A stretch of DNA of 64,000 nucleotides from Bog-105 sp965277855 (lineage in GTDB: Bacteria > Acidobacteriota > Terriglobia > Bryobacterales > Bryobacteraceae). The notes beneath the pieces were generated by a model that was given only the letters and a program-made list of their open reading frames with translations, was not told where the DNA came from and did not search any database. A program made the position numbers and the translations under genes. Each line of letters opens with the position of its first letter. Within the stretch, counting starts at the first letter, position 1. Positions 43,074 to 51,903 of this stretch are shown piece after piece. Location of the stretch: NCBI GenBank assembly GCA_965277855.1, contig OZ255847.1, forward strand, positions 6,138,001-6,202,000. Direction: 5' to 3'.

Positions 43074-45803
43074 TCAATCGGCCCGCAGAGCCGTTGCAGG
43101 ATCAATGCTCGACGCGCGCCAGGCTGGTACCGTCGCGGCAGCCGCAGAAACGCAAAGTAAGATCGAAAGTGACCCGACGTAGGTCGACGGGTCGAGTTGC
43201 GTTGTTCCGAACAAAAGTGACTTCACCAGACGCGAGGCGAAAACCGATAGCAAGATGCCCGCGGAAGAACCCAGGCAGAAGACGAGCAGCGCCTGCGCGA
43301 AGACCATACTAACGACGTTCCTCCGGGTCGCGCCGAGAGCCATGCGAATCCCGATTTCACCCCGTCTCTGCCCGACTCGAAATGCCAGGACGCCGTAGAG
43401 CCCGAGGGCGGCGATCAGCAGCGTAAGAAAACTGAACAGGCAGGCCAATCGTCCCACGAGCAGCTCGCGCGCCAGGCCCCGGTTCGTTTCTTCGGCCAGC
43501 GTGGTGATTTCAGCGATGGGAATGGCCTGATCGATCTTGCCAATGGCGGCGCGCACAGACCCGGCTAACGCCATCGGATTCATCCTTGTGCGAATTTCGA
43601 CATGCGAAACGTTCCATCCGCCCGGCGCTTGTTCGACCGGGAGATACAGGTAGGGCATGGCTGAACGATGGATATCATCCAAACGTGCATCGCGCACCAC
43701 GCCGACCACCCGGAAGTTCTCGCTGCCCATGGATACGATTTTGCCGAGAGCGCTTTGTCCATGCAGAAACTTCGCTTCAAACGTTCGGTTCACAACGCCC
43801 ACGGCCGGCGCGTGGAGAGTATCGCTTTCCGTAATCTCGCGACCTTTGAGGACTTCGATGCCCACCGTCGAGAAATAGCGGGGACCGACGTAGTTGCGCT
43901 CGACTAAAGTTTCTTGCGTATGTGATTTTTCAATTCCCACAACGGTAGCGTCGAGGGTCGCACAACCGTTGCACATCAAACCGCAGCCACCGACTGAACT
44001 CGAGATCACGCCAGGAATGCGATCAATCGCCGCGATCAGTTGGTCGTACAGGGCATTCGATTTAGCAGCGTTGTTGTACCCTGCTGCCGAGGGATCGATG
44101 CCGACGCTGAGCACGTGATTCCGATCCGCGCCGATATCCATGTGCTCGTAATTCAACAACGTGCGGGTGAGGAGTCCCGCCACCACCAGCGATACGACGG
44201 AAAGAGCGATCTGGCCTCCGGTGAGGATGGAAGTCAGGTATGGGGTCTTTTCTCGCCGGGCCGACGATGCGTTTTGCGATCGGCCGCCCAGGGAATCGGA
44301 CGCAATGAAATCAGCCTCATGCAACACCGGCAAGAGCGCGACCGCCACACCTGAGAAGATCGTCAGTAAGGCAACGAAGGCGAAGACTTTCCAATCCGGC
44401 CTAATATCGATGGCCAAATCCTGACCCATGGCAAGCCAGTCCAGGATCATCCGGCCACTCCAATACGCCAGCGGCAGGCTCAAGAATCCGCCGGCCGCCG
44501 TCAGCAGTAAGGTTTCGGTCAATTGCTGCGCGATCAGCCGGGCACGAGTGCTCCCAAGAGAGAGGCGCAGAGCAATTTCGTGCTGCCGGGCCCGTGAGCG
44601 CGCCACTAAGAGATTTGCCAGATTGATGCAGCCGCTGAACAGTAGCACTCCCACCAGCACAAAGAGAATTTGCAAGGGCAGAGAGAACTGATTGTGCAAG
44701 CGCGGCAGGCCGTCCGCGGCATTCGTCACGTTCATTCTGGCGGCGAGCATCATCGCCCGTTCGTGAGCATCGGTGACATGAGGCAGTTGCGTGCTGACTT
44801 CCTCGCTGAGAAACCGGTTCAGTGCTGCCCGCAGCCGGCTCGGATTCCCGTCGCTCGCAGAACGAGCAAGGACGTGCAACCAGGAAACATCCTGCCAGAG
44901 CCACGGCTTCTTCGTGTCGATATTGTTCATGCTTGCATAGCCTTGGAAGCCGATCCGGCTTTGAACGATTAGCGGCATCCACACGTCCGGGCTCGTCCCC
45001 GGCTCAACGCCCTCAAACGCCGCGGGCATCACCGCAACGATGGTCACGGGTGTCTGCTGGATGCGTACTTGCTTTCCCAGCACCGCGTAATCCTGGCCGA
45101 ACCTCTCGCTCCAGAATCGATAGCTGATGGCCGCTACCGGAGTGGCCCCCGCCTGATTATCTTTGGCCGTGAAGGTGCGGCCGGCGAGCGGCGTCACCTG
45201 GAGCGTCGAGAAGAAGTCCTCGGCCACCAGTTGTCCTTTGATCGCGCTGGTGGTTCCGGAGTCGTTGTGTATATTTACTCCAACAACCTCGGTGAAGCCG
45301 GTGAGTGACGCCATCGTTTCGCAGGCCTTTTGCATTTCACGAAGGTCCGGATAGGAGAAGTGGACTTCGCTCAGCGATCCCGGGTATTTGATCGAGACAA
45401 GATGGAGGGCTTGCGGATTTGGGACAGGCAAGGTGTTGAGCAGGATTGCTTTGCAGAAACTAAACACCGTAGTGTTAGCTCCGATCGCAATGGCCATGGT
45501 GAACACAACAGTGAGAGCGAACCCCGGCGAGCGCCGAAATGTGCGCAGCGCATAGCGCAAATCTCTGACCAGGTTTTCCAGCAGCCAGATGCCGCGCTGT
45601 TCCCGGCATTCTTCGCTGGTCCGAGCCACTCCGCCCAGCGCGACGTGCGCCCGCCGTCGTGCTTCCTCAGGCGCGAGGCCGGCACGGATGTACTTGTGTG
45701 TTTCGAGCGCCAGATGGGTTTGGATCTCTTCCGCAAGCTCGTCTTCCAGGCGATTACGAAACAGCAGAGCGCGCAGGCGGAGATAGATGTCGCTCCATCG
45801 CAT
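43074..45803 (-). CDS. ADOP-type ABC transporter permease (acidobacterial duplicated orphan permease)
   Basis: The start is set at the ATG at 45803, overlapping the PadR stop by one base and giving 909 residues; a frame extending to 46157 only reads through the PadR gene. The N-terminal prefix domain (MRWSDIYLRLRALLFRNRLE...EIQTHLALE) is typical of ADOP. Two MacB-PCD/FtsX units follow: membrane helix at about 85, periplasmic domain, three helices at about 365-500, then helix, periplasmic domain and three helices to the end. The C-terminus has the FtsX signature GEIGIRMALGATRRNVV. These permeases lack their own ATPase and are paired with PadR regulators; the transported substrate is unknown, perhaps lipoprotein or peptide export as in MacB. 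Confidence 0.92.
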   Translation of the reverse strand: MRWSDIYLRLRALLFRNRLEDELAEEIQTHLALETHKYIRAGLAPEEARRRAHVALGGVARTSEECREQRGIWLLENLVRDLRYALRTFRRSPGFALTVVFTMAIAIGANTTVFSFCKAILLNTLPVPNPQALHLVSIKYPGSLSEVHFSYPDLREMQKACETMASLTGFTEVVGVNIHNDSGTTSAIKGQLVAEDFFSTLQVTPLAGRTFTAKDNQAGATPVAAISYRFWSERFGQDYAVLGKQVRIQQTPVTIVAVMPAAFEGVEPGTSPDVWMPLIVQSRIGFQGYASMNNIDTKKPWLWQDVSWLHVLARSASDGNPSRLRAALNRFLSEEVSTQLPHVTDAHERAMMLAARMNVTNAADGLPRLHNQFSLPLQILFVLVGVLLFSGCINLANLLVARSRARQHEIALRLSLGSTRARLIAQQLTETLLLTAAGGFLSLPLAYWSGRMILDWLAMGQDLAIDIRPDWKVFAFVALLTIFSGVAVALLPVLHEADFIASDSLGGRSQNASSARREKTPYLTSILTGGQIALSVVSLVVAGLLTRTLLNYEHMDIGADRNHVLSVGIDPSAAGYNNAAKSNALYDQLIAAIDRIPGVISSSVGGCGLMCNGCATLDATVVGIEKSHTQETLVERNYVGPRYFSTVGIEVLKGREITESDTLHAPAVGVVNRTFEAKFLHGQSALGKIVSMGSENFRVVGVVRDARLDDIHRSAMPYLYLPVEQAPGGWNVSHVEIRTRMNPMALAGSVRAAIGKIDQAIPIAEITTLAEETNRGLARELLVGRLACLFSFLTLLIAALGLYGVLAFRVGQRRGEIGIRMALGATRRNVVSMVFAQALLVFCLGSSAGILLSVFASRLVKSLLFGTTQLDPSTYVGSLSILLCVSAAAATVPAWRASSIDPATALRAD

Positions 45804-46138
45804 CAGGCCAGCTCCAAAACACGCCCGATCGCCAGCGCCATCTTCGCCCAGTTCTCGCGCTCGAGTTGCAACTGCCGCTTGCCGGCCGCTGTGATCCGGT
45901 AAAAGCGCGCTCGCCGCCCCAGTTCCGAGATGCCCCATTCCGCTTTGATCCAGCCCTGGTGTTCCAGGCGATGCAGCGCCGGATAGAGAGAGCCTTGATT
46001 GACCTGCAGAACGTCCCGTGAAATTTGCTGTATCCGCTCCGAAATCGCCCACCCATGCATCACTTCGGTTTGAACAGTCCGCAAAATCAGCAGATCGAGT
46101 GTCCCTTGTAGTATGTCCGCGCGTGCTTTCGATTCCAT
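45803..46138 (-). CDS. PadR-family transcriptional regulator (acidobacterial type)
   Basis: The ATG at 46138 gives 111 residues beginning MESKARADILQGTLDLLILR, the usual start of this family; the frame upstream is not conserved. The winged helix contains HGWAISERIQQIS, NQGSLYPALHRLEHQGWI and GRRARFYRITAAGKRQL, with a short C-terminal dimerisation helix. It is coupled to the ADOP permease gene by a one-base stop/start overlap and probably represses both. Two inverted repeats upstream, one covering its start codon, fit autoregulation. Confidence 0.93.
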   Translation of the reverse strand: MESKARADILQGTLDLLILRTVQTEVMHGWAISERIQQISRDVLQVNQGSLYPALHRLEHQGWIKAEWGISELGRRARFYRITAAGKRQLQLERENWAKMALAIGRVLELA

Positions 46139-46189
46139 TGGTGTCGAAAGACAACAATAACTCGGTTTGGTGTCGGATGTCAACACCAA
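46137..46189 (-). promoter_or_regulatory. Two inverted repeats, probable PadR operators
   Basis: Site 1 at 46137-46158 has arms ATTGGTGTC and GACAACAAT (eight of nine symmetric) separated by four bases and covers the PadR start codon. Site 2 at 46167-46189 has perfect arms TTGGTGT and ACACCAA separated by nine bases. Both share TTGGTGTC on the same strand. Repeated dyads of this kind upstream of a padR gene fit autorepression. Confidence 0.6.
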
Positions 46190-46225
46190 GCCGGGGGTCG
46201 ATTTTTGAATCAGCGGGGGGTGTTC

Positions 46226-47185
46226 TTAGGGCATTTCGAGAGCTACCCGGTGGTTCCAGGGCGCGACACTTTCCTCATACTCCATGGGATCGCCGAATCC
46301 TTCGGTTTGGACACCGAGTTGCCGTAGAGCCTCCAAGGCCATCAATCGGCGATGCGCGTTGAATGTCATAATATGGGCGAATACGCCGCCGTACGTGAAG
46401 GTCTCCGCCGGTTCGCACAGAGCGTCGACGAAAGTATCGTCCCAGCTGGAGCGGTTTCGGATCTCACCAAGAATACGATCGAGTTCTGCATCCGTCTTTT
46501 CGAGTCTTTGCAGCATCGCTTGCGGGGAGCGCCGCGATTTGGGAGGGCCGTTCATATCGATCTCGGTTCCGGACAGCGCGGCGGTCCAGACTTCCTTAGT
46601 GAAGATAATGTTTTCTAACAGCTGTCTTAGCGTCTTATTCGACTCTCGCCAAGGCAGCAACTCTACCACCGTGGGCAGCGGTCGGTCCAATTGTTCCTCT
46701 GTCAAACCACCCGCACATTCCAGCAAACGCCGTGTGTGCCAGGAGTCGTTGCCTGCGAAACGATCGAATAAATCCATGTCTTTCCTTCCTTTTGTTGACG
46801 AACCAGGGGTAATAAAGTGAATTTTGTTCGACGCCGGCAAATGGAAGTGCGGATCGCGCCTGCGCCGGTAGATACTCGGAGAAGTTCGAAAAGCTTTTCG
46901 GAAAGCGCGAGTGAACGCCTCGAGCGAACCGTAGTTAGCGTCCAGGGCAATGTCCGTGACCGGCATTCCGGTGTGCCCCAGCTGATAGGCTGCTCTTTCC
47001 AAAACAAGCCGTCGCCGCATGGCTGCCGGAGTTTCTTCGACCACGCTTCGGAACAACCTGTGGAACTGCGTGCGGCTTCGATACGCCTGGCGCGCCAGAT
47101 CTTGTGTTTTCGCCCGGGTGTCCAGGGAGTTCGCGACAATTGCACAGAGGCGGTCTGCCGCGTCTTGACCATCCGCTTTATGCAT
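46226..47185 (-). CDS. AraC-type HTH regulator fused to a DinB-like domain
   Basis: The ATG at 47185, preceded by GGAGAACCGGAAGC, gives 319 residues. An AraC double helix-turn-helix occupies about 20-110 (DLARQAYRSRTQFHRLFR, DIALDANYGSLEAFTRAFR). After a linker the C-terminal DinB/YfiT-like four-helix domain begins at MDLFDRFAGNDSWHTRRLLE (about residue 137) and ends the protein; its metal-type His residues (HTRR, HIMTFNAH, NHR) are present. An internal ATG at 46777 at the start of the DinB part has a strong AAGGAAGG six bases upstream, so a separate DinB product is possible. Similar fusions exist in other bacteria; the ligand is unknown. Confidence 0.85.
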   Translation of the reverse strand: MHKADGQDAADRLCAIVANSLDTRAKTQDLARQAYRSRTQFHRLFRSVVEETPAAMRRRLVLERAAYQLGHTGMPVTDIALDANYGSLEAFTRAFRKAFRTSPSIYRRRRDPHFHLPASNKIHFITPGSSTKGRKDMDLFDRFAGNDSWHTRRLLECAGGLTEEQLDRPLPTVVELLPWRESNKTLRQLLENIIFTKEVWTAALSGTEIDMNGPPKSRRSPQAMLQRLEKTDAELDRILGEIRNRSSWDDTFVDALCEPAETFTYGGVFAHIMTFNAHRRLMALEALRQLGVQTEGFGDPMEYEESVAPWNHRVALEMP

Positions 47186-47382
47186 GCTTCCGGTTCTCCA
47201 TCTGGAACGAATCATAGACGAAAGAGTGCGCCTCGCGCCTGATCGTACGTACCAATCTTCTATCTCAAAAGCCGGGCTATTGCGAACGGCCATAGATAAT
47301 TGGAATCGCGATTGCCGTCAAAAACGAATGCTAGAAGTCAATGGCAGGCTTGGCACCCCGCAATCACTCGCTGAGCGAAATC

Positions 47383-48354
47383 TTACCGGCTGGGCGCAGT
47401 CGCGGCAGCGACCGTCGTCCCCGGTGTATAGCCGATACGCGTGCGGGCCAGCAGTTTTGTGCCGTGCCGCGGGGCTGAGACGTTCACCTGAATTGCGCGG
47501 AATTTGCCATTCTGTTCGACATTAGTCGGCGAATAGCCGAGTGTGTAGACGTTACGGATCGTCCGCGCGATTTTTTTACAATTGGCGGCGGCTTGGCCTG
47601 GGCGGGCGGGCAGGAACGCCTCGCCACCAGTCACCTGAGCGAGTTTCTTCAAAAAATCGGGGTTGGTCTCATCGTCGTATTTGCCGAAAAGACCGATCGT
47701 ATAAATCACGACATCGGAGTTGGTGGCGTCGGCCATCACCTGCTCGATGGTGTGCGTGCTGGCATTGTCGCCGCCATCGCTGATGAGGATGAGTGCCTTC
47801 TTATCCTGATGGAGTTGGTGGACGTGAGCAATGCCTTCCTCCAGCGCATCGTAGAGGGCAGTTTTTCCTCCAGCCGCTGTGGCGGGCAGGGCGCGCTCGA
47901 GCTGGCGGGAATTGCCGGAGAACAACTGCGCGCGAGGTAGTCCGAGCGAAACCTGGTCGTTAAAGTTGATGACGAAGAGCTCGTCCCGGGGATTGCTGTT
48001 CCTGGCAAACGCTTTGGCGGCGGCTACGATGGCGCTGTGTTTGCGACGCATGCTGCCGCTGTTATCGACGATCAGACCGACCGCGACCGGGCTGTCAGCG
48101 TGACGAAACAATCCAAGCGATTGCTTTTGGTTGTCTTCGAATACCTGGAAATTGCGTTGGCGGAGGCCGTTGACGAACGAGCCTTTCCGATTGAAAACGG
48201 CGGCCTGGAGCACGACCATTTGAACTTTCACGGAAAAGTGAAAGGTTTGATCGTCGGAGCTGGGTAGGGCATCGGCCGGATCGGGAGTGGCGAAGAAGCA
48301 GGCCGGCGTGAGCGTCAGGAGCAAAAGGAGAAGGCGAGCGGGCGAAGTCATCAC
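47383..48354 (-). CDS. VWFA-related secreted protein (acidobacterial type)
   Basis: This 323-residue protein has a signal peptide (LLLLLLTLTPACFFA), a short strand-rich N-domain (VVLQAAVFNRKGSFVNGL, FQVFEDNQ) and a von Willebrand factor A fold at about 90-270 with the MIDAS motif DNSGSM and a second acidic site at LISDGGDN. A C-terminal beta region includes YTLGYSPTNVEQNGKF. The start is GTG at 48354 or ATG at 48351. It matches the acidobacterial VWFA-related family, which is secreted and of unknown function; metal-dependent protein binding is expected. It is divergent from the xdhC-like gene. Confidence 0.9.
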   Translation of the reverse strand: MMTSPARLLLLLLTLTPACFFATPDPADALPSSDDQTFHFSVKVQMVVLQAAVFNRKGSFVNGLRQRNFQVFEDNQKQSLGLFRHADSPVAVGLIVDNSGSMRRKHSAIVAAAKAFARNSNPRDELFVINFNDQVSLGLPRAQLFSGNSRQLERALPATAAGGKTALYDALEEGIAHVHQLHQDKKALILISDGGDNASTHTIEQVMADATNSDVVIYTIGLFGKYDDETNPDFLKKLAQVTGGEAFLPARPGQAAANCKKIARTIRNVYTLGYSPTNVEQNGKFRAIQVNVSAPRHGTKLLARTRIGYTPGTTVAAATAPSR

Positions 48355-48477
48355 GTTTCCACTACTAAGATGATCCTATCAGCCAATTTTGATCGGGTAA
48401 ATGTCTGGGAGTGACAAGATAATTGCACCGGAGCTGGTCGCGGATGCAGATCGACTTAAGCTGGTAGTAACAACGCC

Positions 48478-49569
48478 ATGCGGGAACGAAGACAGATCCT
48501 TGAGCGATGGACGCAGATTGCGGCAGCGGGTGAAACGGCCGTGCTTGCGACGGTAATGCAGACGGAGGGTTCGTCCTACCGGCTGCCGGGTGCTCGACTG
48601 CTATTAACCCAGGATGGACGCAGGGTCGGCGGGGTGAGCGGCGGCTGCCTGGAAGACGACATTACGAAAAAGGCTTGGTGGCTGACGGCGGATGGTCCGG
48701 TCATTCGGCGCTATGACACGACACGGGATGGCGAACTGGCGACGGATGGCTATGGACTAGGATGTAACGGAATTATCCATGTTCTTTTGGAGCGGGTGAC
48801 CCAGGAGACGCCGTCGGTTCTGCCGATTTTGGAAAGGGTGGAGCAGGACAGAAATCCGGTACGAATCGGACACGTGCTAGCGCCGGCCCAGTCCATTGGT
48901 AGGCGAGTGATCGTGGCGGGGGATAATTCGTTGACCCACAATCTGCCGGACGAAGTCCAGGCAGCCGAAATATTGGCTGGAAATGGCGAATTCGAAGTGT
49001 TTTGGGAGCAGGTAGCACCCCCCATTCATTTACTCGTGTTTGGGGCCGGAGACGATGCCATTCCCATGACCCAATTTGCCCACCAACTGGGCTGGCGAAT
49101 TTCCGTCTTCGACGGCCGGGCGCATTATGCACGCGGCGATAAATTTCCCCTGGCGAATGAGGTCTCGGTGCGCCCGCCTAGCGCGGCGGCTCCGGCAATA
49201 GATGAATGGACGGTCGCGGTGGTTATGACCCACAGCTATAGCCAGGACCTGGATATTGTGCGCACGCTGGCAAGGCTGCCGCTGCCTTATCTGGGGATAC
49301 TCGGGCCGCGAAAACGGACCAGCCAAGTGCTCGAGGAAGCGGCCATCCCGGAAGGTGAGCGAGAAGCGGCCATGCATGCTCCGATGGGTCTGGACATTGG
49401 CGCGGACGGCCCGGAGCAGGTAGCGCTGGCTGTGACGGCTGAAATCCAGGCAACGATGAATGGGCGGACGGCGGGATTTCTGCGCGACCGCGGCGGACCG
49501 ATTCATCTAGCTGGCGACGGTGCAGTGCGCGAGGAACAGGCTTGGGTTCGTTCCATCGTTTGCGCCTGA
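48478..49569 (+). CDS. XdhC/CoxI-family protein
   Basis: This 363-residue protein has the N-terminal XdhC/CoxI domain (ILERWTQIAAAGETAVLATV, GGVSGGCLEDDI, about 5-75) and a C-terminal Rossmann domain (LLVFGAGDDAIPMTQFAHQL near 183, and VVMTHSYSQDLDIV and GILGPRKRTSQ). XdhC binds molybdenum cofactor and inserts it, after sulfuration, into xanthine dehydrogenase-type enzymes. No molybdenum hydroxylase subunit genes are in the window, so its client is unlinked. No strong Shine-Dalgarno sequence precedes the ATG at 48478. The next gene starts inside its last 28 bases. Confidence 0.9.
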   Translation: MRERRQILERWTQIAAAGETAVLATVMQTEGSSYRLPGARLLLTQDGRRVGGVSGGCLEDDITKKAWWLTADGPVIRRYDTTRDGELATDGYGLGCNGIIHVLLERVTQETPSVLPILERVEQDRNPVRIGHVLAPAQSIGRRVIVAGDNSLTHNLPDEVQAAEILAGNGEFEVFWEQVAPPIHLLVFGAGDDAIPMTQFAHQLGWRISVFDGRAHYARGDKFPLANEVSVRPPSAAAPAIDEWTVAVVMTHSYSQDLDIVRTLARLPLPYLGILGPRKRTSQVLEEAAIPEGEREAAMHAPMGLDIGADGPEQVALAVTAEIQATMNGRTAGFLRDRGGPIHLAGDGAVREEQAWVRSIVCA

Positions 49570-50408
49570 AAAGTTTGCGCTTGAAAAACTCGCCGGTGCG
49601 AACGGCTTGGTTCCTGTGGACGCTGGTCGTCGCCGGGACCGCGGTGCCGCTCGTCTGGGCGCAGCAGCAGGATAGCACTGCGGCGAAGGGCAAGCAGGTG
49701 GTCGATAGCGCTTTGGCGGGGCTGGGTGGGGAGCGCTTCCTGCAGATGCGCAACCGCCTGGCGAGCGGTCGCGTGTATGCGTTTTTTCACGACCAGATGA
49801 GCGGGCTCGATCTGGCAAGAATTTATACCGAATACACGGATAAGGCCCCCGAAAAAGGCGTAGCGGTGCGGGAACGGGAACTGTTGGGCAAGAAAGGCGA
49901 TTATTCGTTTCTTTTCCTGCCCGACCAGGCTTGGGACATTACCTTCCGCGGGGCGCGCCCGATCCCGGACGAGAACTGGCAGAAGTATCTGAGATCGACC
50001 GAAACCAACATTTTGTATCTGCTGCGCAGCCGTCACGGCGAGGCAGGAATGGACTTCGACTACGTGAGCAGCGAAGTCTATTTGAGCAGGCACGTGGAAA
50101 TCGTCGACATCACGGATGCACAGAGCCAGACCATCCGGGTGTATTTCGACCACAACAGCCGGCTGCCGGTGCGGCAGATTTATAAGTGGCTGGATGAGGA
50201 CACACGCGAGCGGAACGAGGAGATTACGGTCTTCGACAAGTATCGCGACGTGGGCGGCGGCATCATGTGGCCCTACAGTATCGAGCGCGAACGGAATGGC
50301 TATAAGGCGTACCAGTTTTTTGCCGATAAGGTGGAAGCGAACGTGACAATCCCGCCCAAAACATTCGACCTGCCGCCTGGCGCAAAGATGTTGAAGAAGG
50401 TGGATTAG
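49542..50408 (+). CDS. Secreted LolA/outer-membrane lipoprotein-sorting-like protein
   Basis: The likely start is the TTG at 49542, preceded by GAGGAA, inside the xdhC-like gene, giving 288 residues; later TTG/GTG codons before the signal peptide are possible. A hydrophobic signal (TAWFLWTLVVAGTAVPLVWAQ) is followed by a region with helix VVDSALAGLGGERFLQM and then beta strands such as TIRVYFDHNSRLPVRQIYKW and EEITVFDKYRDVGGGIMWPY. That alternation of paired strands resembles the half-barrel of LolA/LolB-like or outer-membrane lipoprotein-sorting proteins. It should be periplasmic and may bind a lipid or lipoprotein. The fold call is by pattern only. Confidence 0.65.
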   Translation: MGSFHRLRLKSLRLKNSPVRTAWFLWTLVVAGTAVPLVWAQQQDSTAAKGKQVVDSALAGLGGERFLQMRNRLASGRVYAFFHDQMSGLDLARIYTEYTDKAPEKGVAVRERELLGKKGDYSFLFLPDQAWDITFRGARPIPDENWQKYLRSTETNILYLLRSRHGEAGMDFDYVSSEVYLSRHVEIVDITDAQSQTIRVYFDHNSRLPVRQIYKWLDEDTRERNEEITVFDKYRDVGGGIMWPYSIERERNGYKAYQFFADKVEANVTIPPKTFDLPPGAKMLKKVD

Positions 50409-50430
50409 CGAGTCCAGCGCCTGTTTGGCG

Positions 50431-50440
50431 TATGCGCATA
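50431..50440 (+). promoter_or_regulatory. Palindrome and -10 box upstream of lysR-type gene
   Basis: TATGCGCATA is a perfect ten-base palindrome located ten bases before a TACAAT box (50451-50456). LysR regulators often bind such dyads upstream of their own genes. The evidence is limited to these two short elements. Confidence 0.3.
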
Positions 50441-50525
50441 GATTTGCTGCTACAATCTGGACTCAAGCGGCGGCAAGCGACGAGAAAGGTTGCGCCGCAC
50501 GAACCGGTCTTCCGAAGGCGGATCC

Positions 50526-51455
50526 ATGGATCTTGATCAGCTGCATACATTTCTGGAGATCGTGAGGCTGAAAAGCTTCTCCAAAGCCGCGCATACCTGT
50601 TACCGCACGCAACCGGCGATCAGCGCACAGGTTCGTCAGCTTGAGCAGGAGCTAAATACCACCTTATTTGAGCGTTACGGGACGAAAATCGCGCTCACCG
50701 TCGCCGGGCGGATATTTGCCGATCACGCCGAGCAGATCCTGGCTACACGGAAACGAGCCCAGGAGGCTATCAATGAACTCGAGAAAGTTCCGCGTGGCGA
50801 ACTGGTAATTGCCGCCAACGAAGCTACCTGCATTTACGTGCTCCCCGGCGTCTTCGCCGAATTCAAAAAGCGCTTTCCCAATGTGCAGCTGCTGGTCGAC
50901 CGCTCCTACGGAACGGCGGTGGTGCAGGCGGTGCTCGACAATCAGGCCGATTTCGGGATTACGCAGCTGCCGGTGCAGGAGAAAAAACTGCAGGCGGTGA
51001 ATATTCATTCCGACGAGATCAAGCTGCTGGTGCCTTTTGGACACTCGCTCGCGAAACAGGAACGCGTGCTGCCGAAAGACTTGCTGGGACACCCGATTCT
51101 GATGCCGAAGACCGGAACCACGCGCGCCCGCTTGAATGCCTGGCTCGATCCGATTCTTGATGATTTGAAGATTTCGATGGAACTCGATTCCACCGAAATG
51201 ATCAAACGGTTCGTGATGGCGGATCTGGGGCTTTCGTTTCTGGCGGCGTCGCATTGCCGGGAAGAAGTCGAAAGCCAGAAGCTGGCCTGTGTGTCGCTGG
51301 GACCCGAGCTGATGATGCGGCGTGTAGGATTGATTTACCGGCGGGATAAGTCTTTGTCGAAGGCAGCGCTAGGATTTATTGAGGTGACGTTGATGAACGC
51401 AGACAATCAGATCGGAGCGATCTCCGAACCAAGGCTGTGGGCGTCGGGGTCGTAG
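50526..51455 (+). CDS. LysR-family transcriptional regulator
   Basis: The ATG at 50526 gives 309 residues beginning MDLDQLHTFLEIVRLKSFSK, the standard LysR start; the longer frame to 50490 is not conserved. The winged helix (SKAAHTCYRTQPAISAQVRQ, about 18-40) and linker helix lead to a periplasmic-binding-protein-like effector domain at about 90-295 (GELVIAANEATCIYVLPGVF). The effector is unknown. It lies downstream of the xdhC/LolA-like pair on the same strand with its own probable promoter; the genes it controls are not evident. Confidence 0.9.
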   Translation: MDLDQLHTFLEIVRLKSFSKAAHTCYRTQPAISAQVRQLEQELNTTLFERYGTKIALTVAGRIFADHAEQILATRKRAQEAINELEKVPRGELVIAANEATCIYVLPGVFAEFKKRFPNVQLLVDRSYGTAVVQAVLDNQADFGITQLPVQEKKLQAVNIHSDEIKLLVPFGHSLAKQERVLPKDLLGHPILMPKTGTTRARLNAWLDPILDDLKISMELDSTEMIKRFVMADLGLSFLAASHCREEVESQKLACVSLGPELMMRRVGLIYRRDKSLSKAALGFIEVTLMNADNQIGAISEPRLWASGS

Positions 51456-51475
51456 AAACGAACAGGGATGGAAAA

Positions 51476-51847
51476 ATGGCAAGTGTGACAGCCCGAAGCG
51501 CCACAATCTTCATTGCAAGCGGTGACGAGACGAAGGTGTATCACTCGGTAGAGGATGTGCCGGTGGAAATGCGGCGGCGGCTGCTCGAAACGACGCGGAG
51601 TGTGAATTCGGCGACCATCCTGATCGCGGATAAGCGCGGTCGCGAAGAACTGGTACGGGCTTTGCAGGGTGGGCAGAGTAACGTGCAGTCGCGCTTGGTG
51701 GATACGATCCGGGGGAAGCAGCCCGACCGGAAACAGCCGGCGACACCCCGGTTTGCCGGTTTGCGGTCTCCCTGGACGTGGTTAGAATTCTTATTGCCGA
51801 TCGCGATTGGCGCGTCGCTGTGGCTGTTGCTCGATTCGCATTTTTAG
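51476..51847 (+). CDS. Small tail-anchored protein, function unknown
   Basis: The ATG at 51476, after AGGGATGG, gives 123 residues. A soluble N-terminal part (MASVTARSATIFIASGDETK, then VPVEMRRRLLETTRS and ILIADKRGREELVRAL) is followed by a basic, Pro-rich linker and a single C-terminal membrane helix (LEFLLPIAIGASLWLLL). This is the layout of a tail-anchored inner-membrane protein with its N-domain in the cytoplasm. I do not recognise the family. It starts 20 bases after the LysR gene. Confidence 0.7.
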   Translation: MASVTARSATIFIASGDETKVYHSVEDVPVEMRRRLLETTRSVNSATILIADKRGREELVRALQGGQSNVQSRLVDTIRGKQPDRKQPATPRFAGLRSPWTWLEFLLPIAIGASLWLLLDSHF

Positions 51848-51903
51848 CCGAAGTCGCCAGGCGCGGGGCTAATGTTTTTCCGGGAACAGCCGATGAGTCT
51901 GCT

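Noticed and set aside
45804..46157. N-terminal extension of the ADOP permease by 118 codons
   Set aside because: The extra stretch reads the PadR gene in another frame; the conserved ADOP prefix domain begins at the ATG at 45803.
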